A stretch of DNA of 64,000 nucleotides, taken from Pseudomonas putida. Its GTDB lineage: Bacteria > Pseudomonadota > Gammaproteobacteria > Pseudomonadales > Pseudomonadaceae. Below, piece by piece: positions 34,356-43,800 of this stretch. The DNA is taken from the NCBI RefSeq assembly GCF_003228315.1, contig NZ_CP029693.1:2356001-2420000 (forward strand), in the 5' to 3' direction. A model generated the notes under the pieces. That model was not told where the DNA came from. It saw nothing but the letters and a program-made list of their open reading frames with translations, and did no database searches. The position numbers and the translations under genes are program-made. The first letter of the stretch is position 1. The number at the start of each line of letters is the position of its first letter.

Positions 34356-35470
34356 ATGAACACATTATTCAAATCCTACGATCTGGCCGGCACCGAGTTG
34401 GCCAACCGCGTGGTCATGGCCCCCATGACCCGGGCAGAGCCCTTACCGACATTCCGGATGAACACACTGTTCTCTACTACTCCCAACGCGCCTCTGCCGG
34501 CCTGATCATCAGCGAAGGCATTCCGATTTCCCGCGAAGGTTGTGGCTACTTGTTCAACCCTGGTCTCTATACCGATCAACAAGCTCAAGCTTGGCGCCGT
34601 GTGACGGAGGCCGTCCACGCCAAAGACGGACGAATCTTCGCGCAGCTGTGGCATGTCGGGCGCGTGTCCCATGTATCAATTCAACCGGGCAATGGCGCGC
34701 CGGTGTCATCCGTCGCCAGCGTCGCCGCCAACTCAAACGCCTATGCGTGGGTTGAAAAAGACAAGCCCGGCCCCGTGCAAGCAAGCGCCTCCAGAGCATT
34801 GAGCGAGGCCGAGTTACATCGGGTCACCGCTGACTTTGTCAGCGCCGCGCGCCGAGCGATAGACGCGGGGTTTGATGGCATCGAATTGCACGGCGCCAAT
34901 GGCTATCTGTTCGAACAATTCCTTAACGGCGCATTGAATGACCGCCAGGACGCTTACGGCGGCTCCATCGCCAATCGTCAACGTTTCCTGCTCGAAACGC
35001 TGGATGCCTTGGCCGCCGAAATCGGCAGTGCCCGGGTAGGCGTGCGCCTGTCGCCGTTTGGTCGCATGTTCGACATGCACCCCTATGCCGAAGAAACCGA
35101 CACCTGGCTGAGCCTGGCGTCGGCACTCAATGATCGTGGCCTGGCGTACGTGCATTTGAGTGATCAACTCACGATTGGCGCAGAAGCTATTCCGGAGGGT
35201 TTCGCCATTCGTTTTCGCCAGGCTTATCAAGGCACTCTGATTGCTGCAGGAGGCTTTGATCGGGAGCTGGCAGAGGCGGCTCTGCAGGCGGGTGATCTGG
35301 ATCTGATTGCCTTTGGTCGCCCCTTCATTGCCAACCCCGACCTCGTCGAACGGATGCGAAATGGCTGGCCAATCGCTGAGGGAGATCGATCTACGTTTTA
35401 CGGCATCGACGGTAACCCAACCAAAGGCTATACCGACTATCCCGCCTACGTCGCAACGGTGGCGAACTAA
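34356..35470 (+). pseudogene. Old yellow enzyme-type alkene reductase, broken by a frameshift
   Basis: The first 28 residues from ATG 34356 (MNTLFKSYDLAGTELANRVV then MAPMTRAE) are the normal N-terminus of a NemA-type enzyme. The continuation (ALTDIPDEHTVLYYSQRASA, then GLIISEG) is in another frame. One base is missing near 34431-34440: adding it after GCA restores TRARALTD. In the first frame translation stops at 34505. The rest is intact, including the catalytic-site segment FDGIELHGANGYLFEQFLN, YGGSIANRQRF and IAFGRPFIANPDL, so total length would be 371 residues. It is either a recent mutation or a sequencing error. The gene follows the NTF2-like gene, both divergent from a LysR gene. Confidence 0.85.
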
Positions 35471-35658
35471 ATAATCCGGACGTTGGGGCAACTCACCTTG
35501 CAGTCTCCCCGACGTTCTATCCGCGTGCCCTGTCTGCTACGCAGAAGGGTGTCATCGTTCAAAAGAAAATCTCCAACACACATCACTCCGTCGGAAAACG
35601 CTCCAGCCTACGGGCAAAGGTCTCGCCGCCAATGATGGCCAATTGATACACTCGTACC

Positions 35659-36342
35659 ATGACCCATCTGATCCTCCTCGAACAAGACCCCGTACAGGCC
35701 CTGGCACTCAGTGAGTTGCTCGGGCAAAACGGCTACATCACCACGACCGTGCACAGCCTGGCAGCGTTCGAGCAATGCTTCGACGCTCAGCTTCATCCCA
35801 TGGCGATCGTTGATCCGAATTTGCCTGACGGGGACGGACTGAAGTTGATCCGCCGTTTGCGCCAGGCCGGGCAGCGGCTGGGCATCGTGGTCTTGAGCGA
35901 GCGGACCGACGTTTCCAGCAAAGTCGCGGCCTTGAGTCACGGCGCCGACCACTTCCTGGGCAAGGGTTGCGATCTGGATGAGTTGGTGGCGGTGCTGGAA
36001 TCGCTGCGCTGGCGCTTGGATCTTGGCCGCAGCGAAGAGCGTTGGCTGCTCGAACCCGGGCCCCGGCGCTTGCAGGTTCCGGGTAGCGGGCCGGTGCGCC
36101 TGTCCCAGCAGGATCTGTTGGTCTTGCGCTGCCTGATGAGCCAGGCCGGCAGCAATGTCAGCCGTCAGAGTGTGATCGAGGCGCTGGACCAGGATTACCT
36201 GAGTTATGACCAGCGCCGCCTCGATTCGCAGATGCGCCGGCTGCGGCGCAATATCGAGGAATGTTCGGGCCAGACGCTGCCGATCAAGACCTTGCGCAAC
36301 GTCGGTTTCTGTTTCTACGCCCCCGCCAGCATCCAGGCTTAA
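35659..36342 (+). CDS. Orphan OmpR/PhoB-type response regulator
   Basis: A 227-residue two-domain regulator. The receiver has the acidic pair Glu8/Asp10 (LLEQDP), the phosphoacceptor Asp52 (IVDPNLPDGDG) and Lys102 (FLGKGCD). That Lys is followed by Gly instead of the nearly invariant Pro, which suggests altered switching. A winged helix follows from about 140 (RLSQQDLLVLRCLMSQAG). No histidine kinase lies beside it. The stop overlaps the convergent hydroxylase stop by 4 bp. The interval 35471-35658 has no gene I can support. Function unknown. Confidence 0.82.
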   Translation: MTHLILLEQDPVQALALSELLGQNGYITTTVHSLAAFEQCFDAQLHPMAIVDPNLPDGDGLKLIRRLRQAGQRLGIVVLSERTDVSSKVAALSHGADHFLGKGCDLDELVAVLESLRWRLDLGRSEERWLLEPGPRRLQVPGSGPVRLSQQDLLVLRCLMSQAGSNVSRQSVIEALDQDYLSYDQRRLDSQMRRLRRNIEECSGQTLPIKTLRNVGFCFYAPASIQA

Positions 36343-36995
36343 TCGCCCCACATGCGCATCAGGCGCTGCACGCATTCGGTGGTTTGCAGCGCCAGCGCCT
36401 GGTATTGCGCGTCCTGGCTCAGGTGCTGGGGCACGGCGCTCAGTTTGCCGAGGATTTCCCGGTGTTCGGCGCTGCGGATGCGGCTCTGAATCCAGCCGGC
36501 CGCCGCGTGACGTACGCCCTGGGTCACCGGTCGTACTTCGTGCAGGCAGTCATTGGGATAAAGCAGCAGGCTCCCGGCGGCGAGCTTGAAGCTGAAATTC
36601 TGCGATTGATGGTTGATGACCAGTTCGCCGCCTTCATAACCGACCGGATCTTCCAGAAACAGCGTCCAGGAAATATCCGCACGCAGCTCCCCCATGAATG
36701 CACCGTCGACATGCAGGCCATAGGTCATGCCGGGCTCATAGCGGTTGATCAGCGGGCGTCCGACATGTCTGGGGATGGCGAAGGCCTGCAGCGCCGGTTG
36801 TTCCTGCAGTGCGCGGGTGATGCGCTCGAGCAGCGCGCCGTGCACCTGTTGATCCAGTTGCAAGTTGTGCTTGGCCTCGCGGGCCATGCCGTTGGCGGTG
36901 ATCTTGCCGTCGCTGAAAGGCCCCTGGGCAATCGCCTGGCGGATGTCTGCCATTAATTGCGCTGGCAAGGCGTTCTCGATGATCAGGTAATGCAC
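36339..36995 (-). CDS. Fe(II)/2-oxoglutarate-dependent hydroxylase (PKHD/PiuC-like)
   Basis: A 218-residue double-stranded beta-helix enzyme. Iron ligands are His95 and Asp97 (YGLHVDGAFMG) and His152 (CLHEVRPV); Arg162 (GVRHAAAGW) would hold 2-oxoglutarate. The N-terminal DGKITANGMAREAKHNLQLD is the PKHD/PiuC hallmark. PiuC-type genes often accompany TonB siderophore receptors, but none is nearby. The substrate is unknown. It is convergent with the response regulator and divergent from the autotransporter gene. Confidence 0.82.
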   Translation of the reverse strand: MHYLIIENALPAQLMADIRQAIAQGPFSDGKITANGMAREAKHNLQLDQQVHGALLERITRALQEQPALQAFAIPRHVGRPLINRYEPGMTYGLHVDGAFMGELRADISWTLFLEDPVGYEGGELVINHQSQNFSFKLAAGSLLLYPNDCLHEVRPVTQGVRHAAAGWIQSRIRSAEHREILGKLSAVPQHLSQDAQYQALALQTTECVQRLMRMWGD

Positions 36996-37147
36996 GTGTG
37001 GGCTCCCGGCGCAGGTTCGCGCGCATCCTACCAGCGGCCGGCAACGACCTGTACTGGCGCTCAGATTTGCTCAGTCTCGTTTGCTGACTCTTCGGTAGAT
37101 TTGCGCGATCTGTCAAACAGGGCCCATAGAGGCCACGCGGGAGTGAA

Positions 37148-39718
37148 ATGAACAAGGCTTTTCGTATTATCTGGAGCCACACGCGCCAAGCGTTCGTAGT
37201 GGTCGACGAACTGGCCGGCGCCTGTGGAAAACGCAGCGCCGGGCGTCTGTTGCTGGCCGGCGCGGGGGCTGGTTTGCTGACGGTGGCCACGCCGGCACTG
37301 GCGGTTGCACCCTGCTCCACCGTTACGGCGGGAGAGACCCGTACCACGACCTGTTCGCTTCCAGGCCCGGGCCTGACTGTCGCTTCGGGTGGGACGATCA
37401 ATGTCAGTTCGGGCCCTGGCGTGAATATCATCTACATCGGCACCAACACCGGCCTGACCAACAGCGGCACCATCCATGGTACCGATGGCGTCAGCCTGTA
37501 CACGGGCTCCATCGGTAGCGGTATCACCAACACCGCCGGCGGCACGATCTCGGGCAATAATTCGGGCAATGGTTCGGGCATCGTCGTCATGGAAGGTGGG
37601 AATGTTGGCGGCGGCATCAATAATGCCGGCAGCATCACCGGCGACTTCGGTATCCGGATGCTCCAGTCCGAGCTCGGCCCAGTCCCGACCATCAGCGGGC
37701 TGGACAATAGCGGCATCATCAGTGGTAACCAGGCGGGCTTCAGCGCCAACCAGTCCGTGATCAACGGCAATTTCATCAACCGCGCATCGGGTTCCATCAC
37801 CGGTAACTCGGCGCTGACCCTGAGCGTCAGCTCGGTCGTCGGTGATATCCACAACAGCGGCACCCTCGCCGGTACGTCCAATGGCGTGAAGCTCAGCGGG
37901 TCCGCGGTCCACAACATCATCAACGACGCGGGTGCCACGATCAGCGCCAGCAACGGCCCCGCCATTCTGATCACCAACAGTTCGGACATCACCTCCATCG
38001 TCAACAGCGGCACTATCAGCGGCAGTACCTATGCCATCGATGCCGGCAACAACGTCGAAGGCGGGTTGAGCACAATCTTCATCGACGGCAACGACACTGC
38101 CCGCTTTGTCGGCGCGGTCAAAGCCCCGGACACCGATGTGGTTCTGCGCCAGAACGCCACCTACACCCTGCGCGGTGGCGAAGCCTTCACCATCGACACC
38201 TTCCACAACGACGGCGTGCTCGGCGTGGCGGCCAATGCCGGCACCACGGCGACCATTCACGGCAACTACATCCAGGGTGGCGCGGGTGCGTTGAAAATCG
38301 GCGCGACCGGCGACGCCTCCTACGGCAAGCTGGTGGTGGACGGGACCGCGACGCTGTCTGACGATGCCCGCATCATCGTCGACGTCACCCCGGCCGATAC
38401 CCGCTTCAACACCTCGCGACTGGCCAACGTCTTGAGCGCCGGGACGCTGAACAGCAACGGCACCTTCGCCGTCAGCGACAACTCGTTGCTGTTCGACTTC
38501 GGCGCGGTGAAAAACGGCAACGCCGTCGACCTGACCTTGGTCGCGGCGGCTGTAACCCCGCCGGTTGTCGTGACTCCACCGGATGTCGAGCCGCCGGCAA
38601 GCGGCCCGAGTGCCGAACAAGTGGTCAATCACCTGGGCAACACCCCGGCCCGCCCGGCAGCCCGTGCACTGGACCAGGCTTTCGCACAGAACCCGTCCGG
38701 CGAACTGGCCAGCCATTTCGTCAGCCTGACCACCGAACAGCAAGTGTCCGATGCGGTGACGCAGAGCCTGCCGCTGCTGACCGGTGGCATCAACAGCGCC
38801 ACCAGCAGCACTCTGTCGGGAATCAACCGGGTGATCCAGGCTCGTCAGGGCAGCAACAGCGGTCTGTCTTCCGGTGACGAGCCGGTCGCGCAGGACAACG
38901 CGTGGATCAAGACCTTCGGCTCCTGGGCTGATCAAAACGACCGCAGCGGGGTCTCCGGTTTCGACGCCGACACCCAGGGCCTGGCCATTGGTGTCGATGG
39001 TGCATTTACCGAGCAGACGCGCCTGGGCATCGCCTTTGCCTACGCGAAAACCAACGTCGACAGTGACTCGCGCATCGCTCCACAGGACGCGCAGATCGAT
39101 ACCTTCCAGTTGATCGGCTACGGCAGCTACGCCCTGACCCCGGACACCGAGCTGAACTTCCAGGTCGATGCCGGCCAGAACCGCAACGAAGGCAAGCGTC
39201 ACATGCCCTTCGCCGACGCGACCGCCAAGGCTGACTACGACAGCTACAGCGCCCACGCCGGCGTAGGCCTGGGGCACACGCTGCGCTTCTCAGAGACGGT
39301 GACGTTCGTGCCGTCGGTACGTGCCGACTACACCTGGATCGGCGACGAGGCCTACCACGAGAAAGGTGCTGGCGCGCTGAACCTGGACGTGGACAGCCGT
39401 GATGCCGAGGAGCTGATCTTCAGTGTCGATGGCAAGCTCAATTACAACCTGAGCAGCCACACCGTCCTGAGTGCCAACCTGGGTGCCGGTTACGACGTGA
39501 TCAACGAGCAGACGTCGATTTCGTCCGCCTACGCCGGCTCTCCAACCGGGGTATTCACCACCCGAGGCCTGGATCCGAGCCCGTGGCTGGGACGCGCCGG
39601 CCTGGGCCTGAGCCATACCCTGGACAACGGCACCGAAGTCAGCCTGCGCTACGACGCCGAGTCGCGCAGCGATTACCTCAATCAGGGCGCGTCGATCAAG
39701 GCGCGTTGGGCGTTCTAA
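37148..39718 (+). CDS. Type V autotransporter with extended signal peptide
   Basis: An 856-residue protein. The extended signal region MNKAFRIIWSHTRQAFVVVD is followed by RRL-type hydrophobic LLLAGAGAGLLTVATPALA. The passenger (about 55-465) is a Gly/Ser/Asn/Thr-rich beta-helix with many repeats such as NSGTIHGTDG and NNAGSITGDF. A Pro-rich linker (VTPPVVVTPPDVEPPASGP) lies near 467-490. The translocator barrel spans about 580-856, from NAWIKTFGSWADQNDR to the C-terminal SIKARWAF with terminal Phe. There is no protease triad in the passenger, so adhesion or biofilm is likelier than enzyme activity. The gene stands alone between a hydroxylase gene and a REP pair. Confidence 0.87.
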   Translation: MNKAFRIIWSHTRQAFVVVDELAGACGKRSAGRLLLAGAGAGLLTVATPALAVAPCSTVTAGETRTTTCSLPGPGLTVASGGTINVSSGPGVNIIYIGTNTGLTNSGTIHGTDGVSLYTGSIGSGITNTAGGTISGNNSGNGSGIVVMEGGNVGGGINNAGSITGDFGIRMLQSELGPVPTISGLDNSGIISGNQAGFSANQSVINGNFINRASGSITGNSALTLSVSSVVGDIHNSGTLAGTSNGVKLSGSAVHNIINDAGATISASNGPAILITNSSDITSIVNSGTISGSTYAIDAGNNVEGGLSTIFIDGNDTARFVGAVKAPDTDVVLRQNATYTLRGGEAFTIDTFHNDGVLGVAANAGTTATIHGNYIQGGAGALKIGATGDASYGKLVVDGTATLSDDARIIVDVTPADTRFNTSRLANVLSAGTLNSNGTFAVSDNSLLFDFGAVKNGNAVDLTLVAAAVTPPVVVTPPDVEPPASGPSAEQVVNHLGNTPARPAARALDQAFAQNPSGELASHFVSLTTEQQVSDAVTQSLPLLTGGINSATSSTLSGINRVIQARQGSNSGLSSGDEPVAQDNAWIKTFGSWADQNDRSGVSGFDADTQGLAIGVDGAFTEQTRLGIAFAYAKTNVDSDSRIAPQDAQIDTFQLIGYGSYALTPDTELNFQVDAGQNRNEGKRHMPFADATAKADYDSYSAHAGVGLGHTLRFSETVTFVPSVRADYTWIGDEAYHEKGAGALNLDVDSRDAEELIFSVDGKLNYNLSSHTVLSANLGAGYDVINEQTSISSAYAGSPTGVFTTRGLDPSPWLGRAGLGLSHTLDNGTEVSLRYDAESRSDYLNQGASIKARWAF

Positions 39719-39762
39719 AACCTTGCCTGGATAGCCCGGCATGGATGTCGGGTTGTCGCACA

Positions 39763-39859
39763 CCTTGTAGGAGCAAAGCTTGCTCGCGATGGCGGTGTAT
39801 CAGGCAGCACTTGATTGGCTGATCTGTCGTCATCGCGAGCAAGCTTTGCTCCTACAGGG
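39763..39859. repeat. Inverted pair of REP palindromes
   Basis: Arms at 39763-39792 (TTGTAGGAGCAAAGCTTGCT) and 39830-39859 face each other between the convergent autotransporter and lipoprotein genes. Confidence 0.85.
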
Positions 39860-39867
39860 GTATGTGT

Positions 39868-40704
39868 TTATTGGAGTTTTGGCCAAAGCTGCGGCCAGTC
39901 CTGCGCCCAGCAGCATGAGTGGGTGTAGCCGGGGATGATTCTGACGCTGACCGGGCTTGCCTTGGGGTAGGCGGCGACGAAGCGCGTCGTCAACGCCGGG
40001 GGGATCACGCTGTCGTTTGCGCCGCTCAGGTGCAGTTGCGGGATCCTGGCCAATTTCTCCAATTGATCGACCGGGTTGAGGGAGCCGTCCAGCGTGCTGA
40101 CGTGGTGATATTCGGTCCACGCCGCCGGGTCGAGATTGCCGGCCACGGTGATGATGTTTCGCACGTCGTCGCGCCGCGCGGCGAGCAACAGCGCCAACGC
40201 ACCTCCGCCGGAATAGCCGACAAAAGTCAGGTGCCGTGCACCGGCCTGTGCTTTCAACTTGTCCACAGCCTGATCGAGACTGGCGACCACCTCTTCGGCG
40301 AAACGCGCCTTCGTCCAATAACGTTGGTGACAGTGGTCCGGATCTGCAACGTACTGACAGGGCCGCGCCAGGTAGGTCGCGTTCCCCGACGGTTGTGCCA
40401 GGGCCATGCGCAAGGCAACCGGGTTCACCGGTGTCGGATCGCTGGACGGCTGGCTGCCGTTGACCCAGGCAAAACCATCGCCTTCGAGATACACCGTCAG
40501 GTGCTCGCCTTTATCAAAGGTATCGGGAATGAACGCTTGCAGGTTGAACGTTGAGGTCGCGATATCTATGCCGTGCCAATGCCGTGCGCCCACCTGCGCA
40601 ACAGCCGCCTGACGGCGCTCCCCTGGAGTCGGGACAGACACGCAGGCCGCCAGCAACAGCATGGCCGCAGCACACAGCGCGCGGGGCGCATGACGCCGGA
40701 GCAT
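39868..40704 (-). CDS. Alpha/beta-hydrolase lipoprotein
   Basis: A 278-residue precursor. The signal MLRRHAPRALCAAAMLLLAA is followed by Cys21 in the lipobox LAAC. The hydrolase core has GYSGGGALALLLAARRDDVR with the nucleophile Ser, and GANDSVIPP with a probable acid Asp; the late histidine is in GYTHSCCWAQ. I chose ATG 40704 because it gives a standard lipoprotein signal; readings from ATG 40749 or GTG 40782 add polar residues. It is envelope-anchored and may be a lipase or esterase. No partner gene is evident. Confidence 0.75.
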   Translation of the reverse strand: MLRRHAPRALCAAAMLLLAACVSVPTPGERRQAAVAQVGARHWHGIDIATSTFNLQAFIPDTFDKGEHLTVYLEGDGFAWVNGSQPSSDPTPVNPVALRMALAQPSGNATYLARPCQYVADPDHCHQRYWTKARFAEEVVASLDQAVDKLKAQAGARHLTFVGYSGGGALALLLAARRDDVRNIITVAGNLDPAAWTEYHHVSTLDGSLNPVDQLEKLARIPQLHLSGANDSVIPPALTTRFVAAYPKASPVSVRIIPGYTHSCCWAQDWPQLWPKLQ

Positions 40705-40811
40705 CGGCAATGTCCGGCTGAGAAGCGGGCTGGAGAAAGGGTCGGACATGCCTGAAGTCTGTGTCTGTTCGGAAGCCGACACTATCTATCGTTGCGCTCT
40801 TTTGAATGCAA

Positions 40812-40842
40812 GAAAAAAAGGGAGGGCATCCAATGCCCTCCC
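40812..40842 (-). terminator. Terminator of the RTX peroxidase gene
   Basis: The perfect 10-bp stem GGGAGGGCAT-CCA-ATGCCCTCCC (40820-40842) is followed on the minus strand by a run of U (A run at 40812-40819). It lies 40 bp after the RTX gene stop. Confidence 0.9.
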
Positions 40843-40883
40843 CCCTTCTTCACACATCTGTTGCGACAGTGCTGGTCAGGTCC

Positions 40884-43800
40884 TCACGTTGCCAGGATGA
40901 AGTCCGTGGCATTCACGGTTGTGGCATCGCCCACACCGACCAAACGGATGGTGTCCGTCGCTCCCGCGAAGCCGATCAAGGTATCGGCACCGACGTCGGT
41001 GATGGTGACGTTGGCCGCGAAGGTCGCCGCGGTGATGTTGAGCCCGGTGATGTCGAGGCGATCCTGGCCTCCTGCCGGGTTGGCGTCGAAGCCGATCAGT
41101 TGATCGGTGCCGAAGCCCGCCGAGAACACGAAGATATCGTTGCCGGTGCTGGCAACCATCGTGTCGTTCCCGGCACCACCGGTGACTCTATCGTTACCGG
41201 CTCCGCCGTCGATGAAGTCATTGCCGATGCCACCCAGCAAGGTGTCGTCGCCGACGCCGCCGAGCAACGTATCGTTGCCGGCCCCGCCGTCGAGCAGATC
41301 GACACCGGCACCACCATCCAGGTTGTCATTACCCAGACCGCCCAGCAGCGTGTCGTTGCCGGCATCACCGTTCAAGGCATCGTCCCCGTCACCGCCGTCG
41401 AGGCTGTCATCGCCCGCGCCGCCGTTCAGGGTATCCAGGCCAAGACCACCCAACAGCTGGTCGCTGCCGCCGTCGCCGTTGAGGGTGTCGTTGCCGCCAT
41501 TGCCGGTGAGGATGTCGTCGCCGCCACCGCCACTGAGGTTGTCATTGCCAGCCCCTGAGGTGATGACGTTGTTCAACCCGTTGCCGCTGCCGACGAAGTT
41601 GCCGGCGCCGGTGTAGGTCAGGTTCTCGACATTCGCGGTCAGCGAGTAATTGCCCAGCGTCGTCTGCACGGTATCGGTACCGTTATTCGCCGATTCGACC
41701 ACCACATCGGCGGCGTTGTCGACGACGTAGGTATCGTTGCCGGCCAGGCCCACCATCCGGTCGGCACCCGCGCCGCCGTTGAGCAGGTCGTTGCCGACCC
41801 CGCCGGTGAGGGTGTTGGCCAGCGCATTACCGGTGCCGGTGAAATTGCCGGTGCCGGTATAGGTCAGGTTCTCGACGTTGGCACCGAGCAGGTAGCTCGT
41901 CAGGCTGGTTTCCACCAGATCGGTACCGCCATTGAGCGCCTCGACAACCGTGTCACCGACGTTGTCGACCACGAAGGTGTCGTTGCCGGCACCGCCGTTC
42001 ATGGCATCCGCGCCAAGCCCGCCGTTGAGGGTGTCGTTGCCATCCTCGCCATTGAGGATGTCGTTGTCGTCGCCACCGTTGAGGGTGTCGGCGCCGGCAC
42101 CACCAAACAGTTGGTCACTGCCGGCCAGTCCATTGAGCACGTCGTTGCCACCCAGGCCATTGAGTATGTCGTTGCCACCGCCACCCGTGAGGGTGTTGGC
42201 CCCATTGGTGCCGGTCAGGATCACACCGGCCGGTACCACGACCGCCGCCGTTGCCGCCGAGGTCAGTGTTTCCAGGGTGCCGAAGCCGTCGGTGTAGCGC
42301 ACGATCACCCGCAGTTGCTGGTTACCCTGCGCCGAACCCGGGGTGAAGGTCGCATTGGTGGCGCCAGTGATGTTGGTGAAGGTGCCGCCGGTGCCTTGCT
42401 GCCATTGGTAGCTGAAGGTTCCGAGGCCATCGACATCGGCAATGCCAGTGGTCACGGCGGTCAGTACCTGGCCTTGATCCGGCGTGGTATCGCTGATCAG
42501 CGGCAGGCCTGTTGGCGCATCGTTGACGTTGGCCACCGGATTGGTTGCATCCGATGGAACGCTTTCATGCACGCCAAAGTTATCCACATAGCTGACCACC
42601 ACCCGCACCTGCGTACCGACCTGAGCCTGGCCCAGCGTGAGCGTGGTACCGGTGGCACCGGGGATGTTGACGAACGTCACCCCGTTGGTCATCTGCCACT
42701 GGAAGGTGAACTGCGGATTACTCAGGCCATCGACGTCGACGATGGTGGCCGGGTTAACGGTCAACACCTGGTTCTGCGCCGCCAGTCCCGTTACGGTTGG
42801 TGGTGCGGACGCCGCGCTGTTGGGCCTGGAGTCAACGATCTCCAGCGTGCCCTTGGCATCCTGATACACCGCGCGCACGCGGATGTTCAGGCCCGCCACA
42901 TCATCTGCCACCCGGTAGGTGGTGCCGATCGCCCGTGAGACCTCGCCAGCGGCGATGAAGGTGATGTCTTCGTAGACCCCGGTACCGGGGATGTTTTCCA
43001 CCTGCCAGTAGTAGGCCACGGGACCGGTCACCGCACCGGTCGGATTGGCCGCCGTGACGTTGTCCGCGTCATGCACCGCCAGATTGCTGACCCGCAACAG
43101 CTGGCCGGCGACCGGCGTATCGTCGCGCACGCCGGTGGCATCATCGAGGATCGCCAAGTTACCGGTCGGGCCGGCGTTGACGGCGGTGCCGACGCCAGAG
43201 GCCACCGCACGGTCGGCGAATTGCAGCCGTTCGACGCCCGTCAGGCGATCCGTGCCATCGCGTCCGACTATGTTGTCGGTGACGATGACCGTGTTGCCCT
43301 GCAGGGTAACGGTGTAGTCATCCCTGTTACCGGAGAACAACGCCGTGTCGTAGCGGTCGTTACCGGTCAGGATCTCCCGCACGATCACCAGTTGGCCAGG
43401 GTTGTAGGTGCCGTTGAGCATCAGCGGCACCATCGGCTCCATGCTGTTGAACGAGGCGATTTCCGGACCGGTGCCATCGATGTTCTGCCGCACGCTGATT
43501 CGCACGTTCAGCCACTTGTCACCGTCGATGATGTCGTCACCGCCGCGACCTTCGATCAGGTCGCTGCCGCTGCCACCGAGGATGATGTTGCCACCGTCGT
43601 AGAACGTCGCGCCGGCAGGCAGCAGGTTCGACAGGCCGTTGATCAGGCTGATGTTGGTCAGCACACTGCCGGTGGCACCCGCGGTAGGCAACGACGTTGC
43701 ATCTTCGTTGTCGCCACGCAGGAAGTCACCGTGGGCCGATCCCGACAAGCCTTCCATGATGTCGAACCGCACCAGCGCCGAAGCGCCTGAACCGGGCACC

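Noticed and set aside
35479..35517. GGACGTTGGGG...CCCCGACGTT as a terminator after the alkene reductase gene
   Set aside because: The stem has a mismatch, an 18-base loop and no T run, so it is too weak to list as a feature.
37061..39277. 738-codon minus-strand frame opposite the autotransporter
   Set aside because: A shadow of the repetitive GC-rich autotransporter coding strand; composition is unnatural and no start signal is present.
41100..42200. Short regular repeats that could suggest a CRISPR or minisatellite
   Set aside because: The periodicity is that of 27-bp RTX nonapeptide codons within an intact reading frame.
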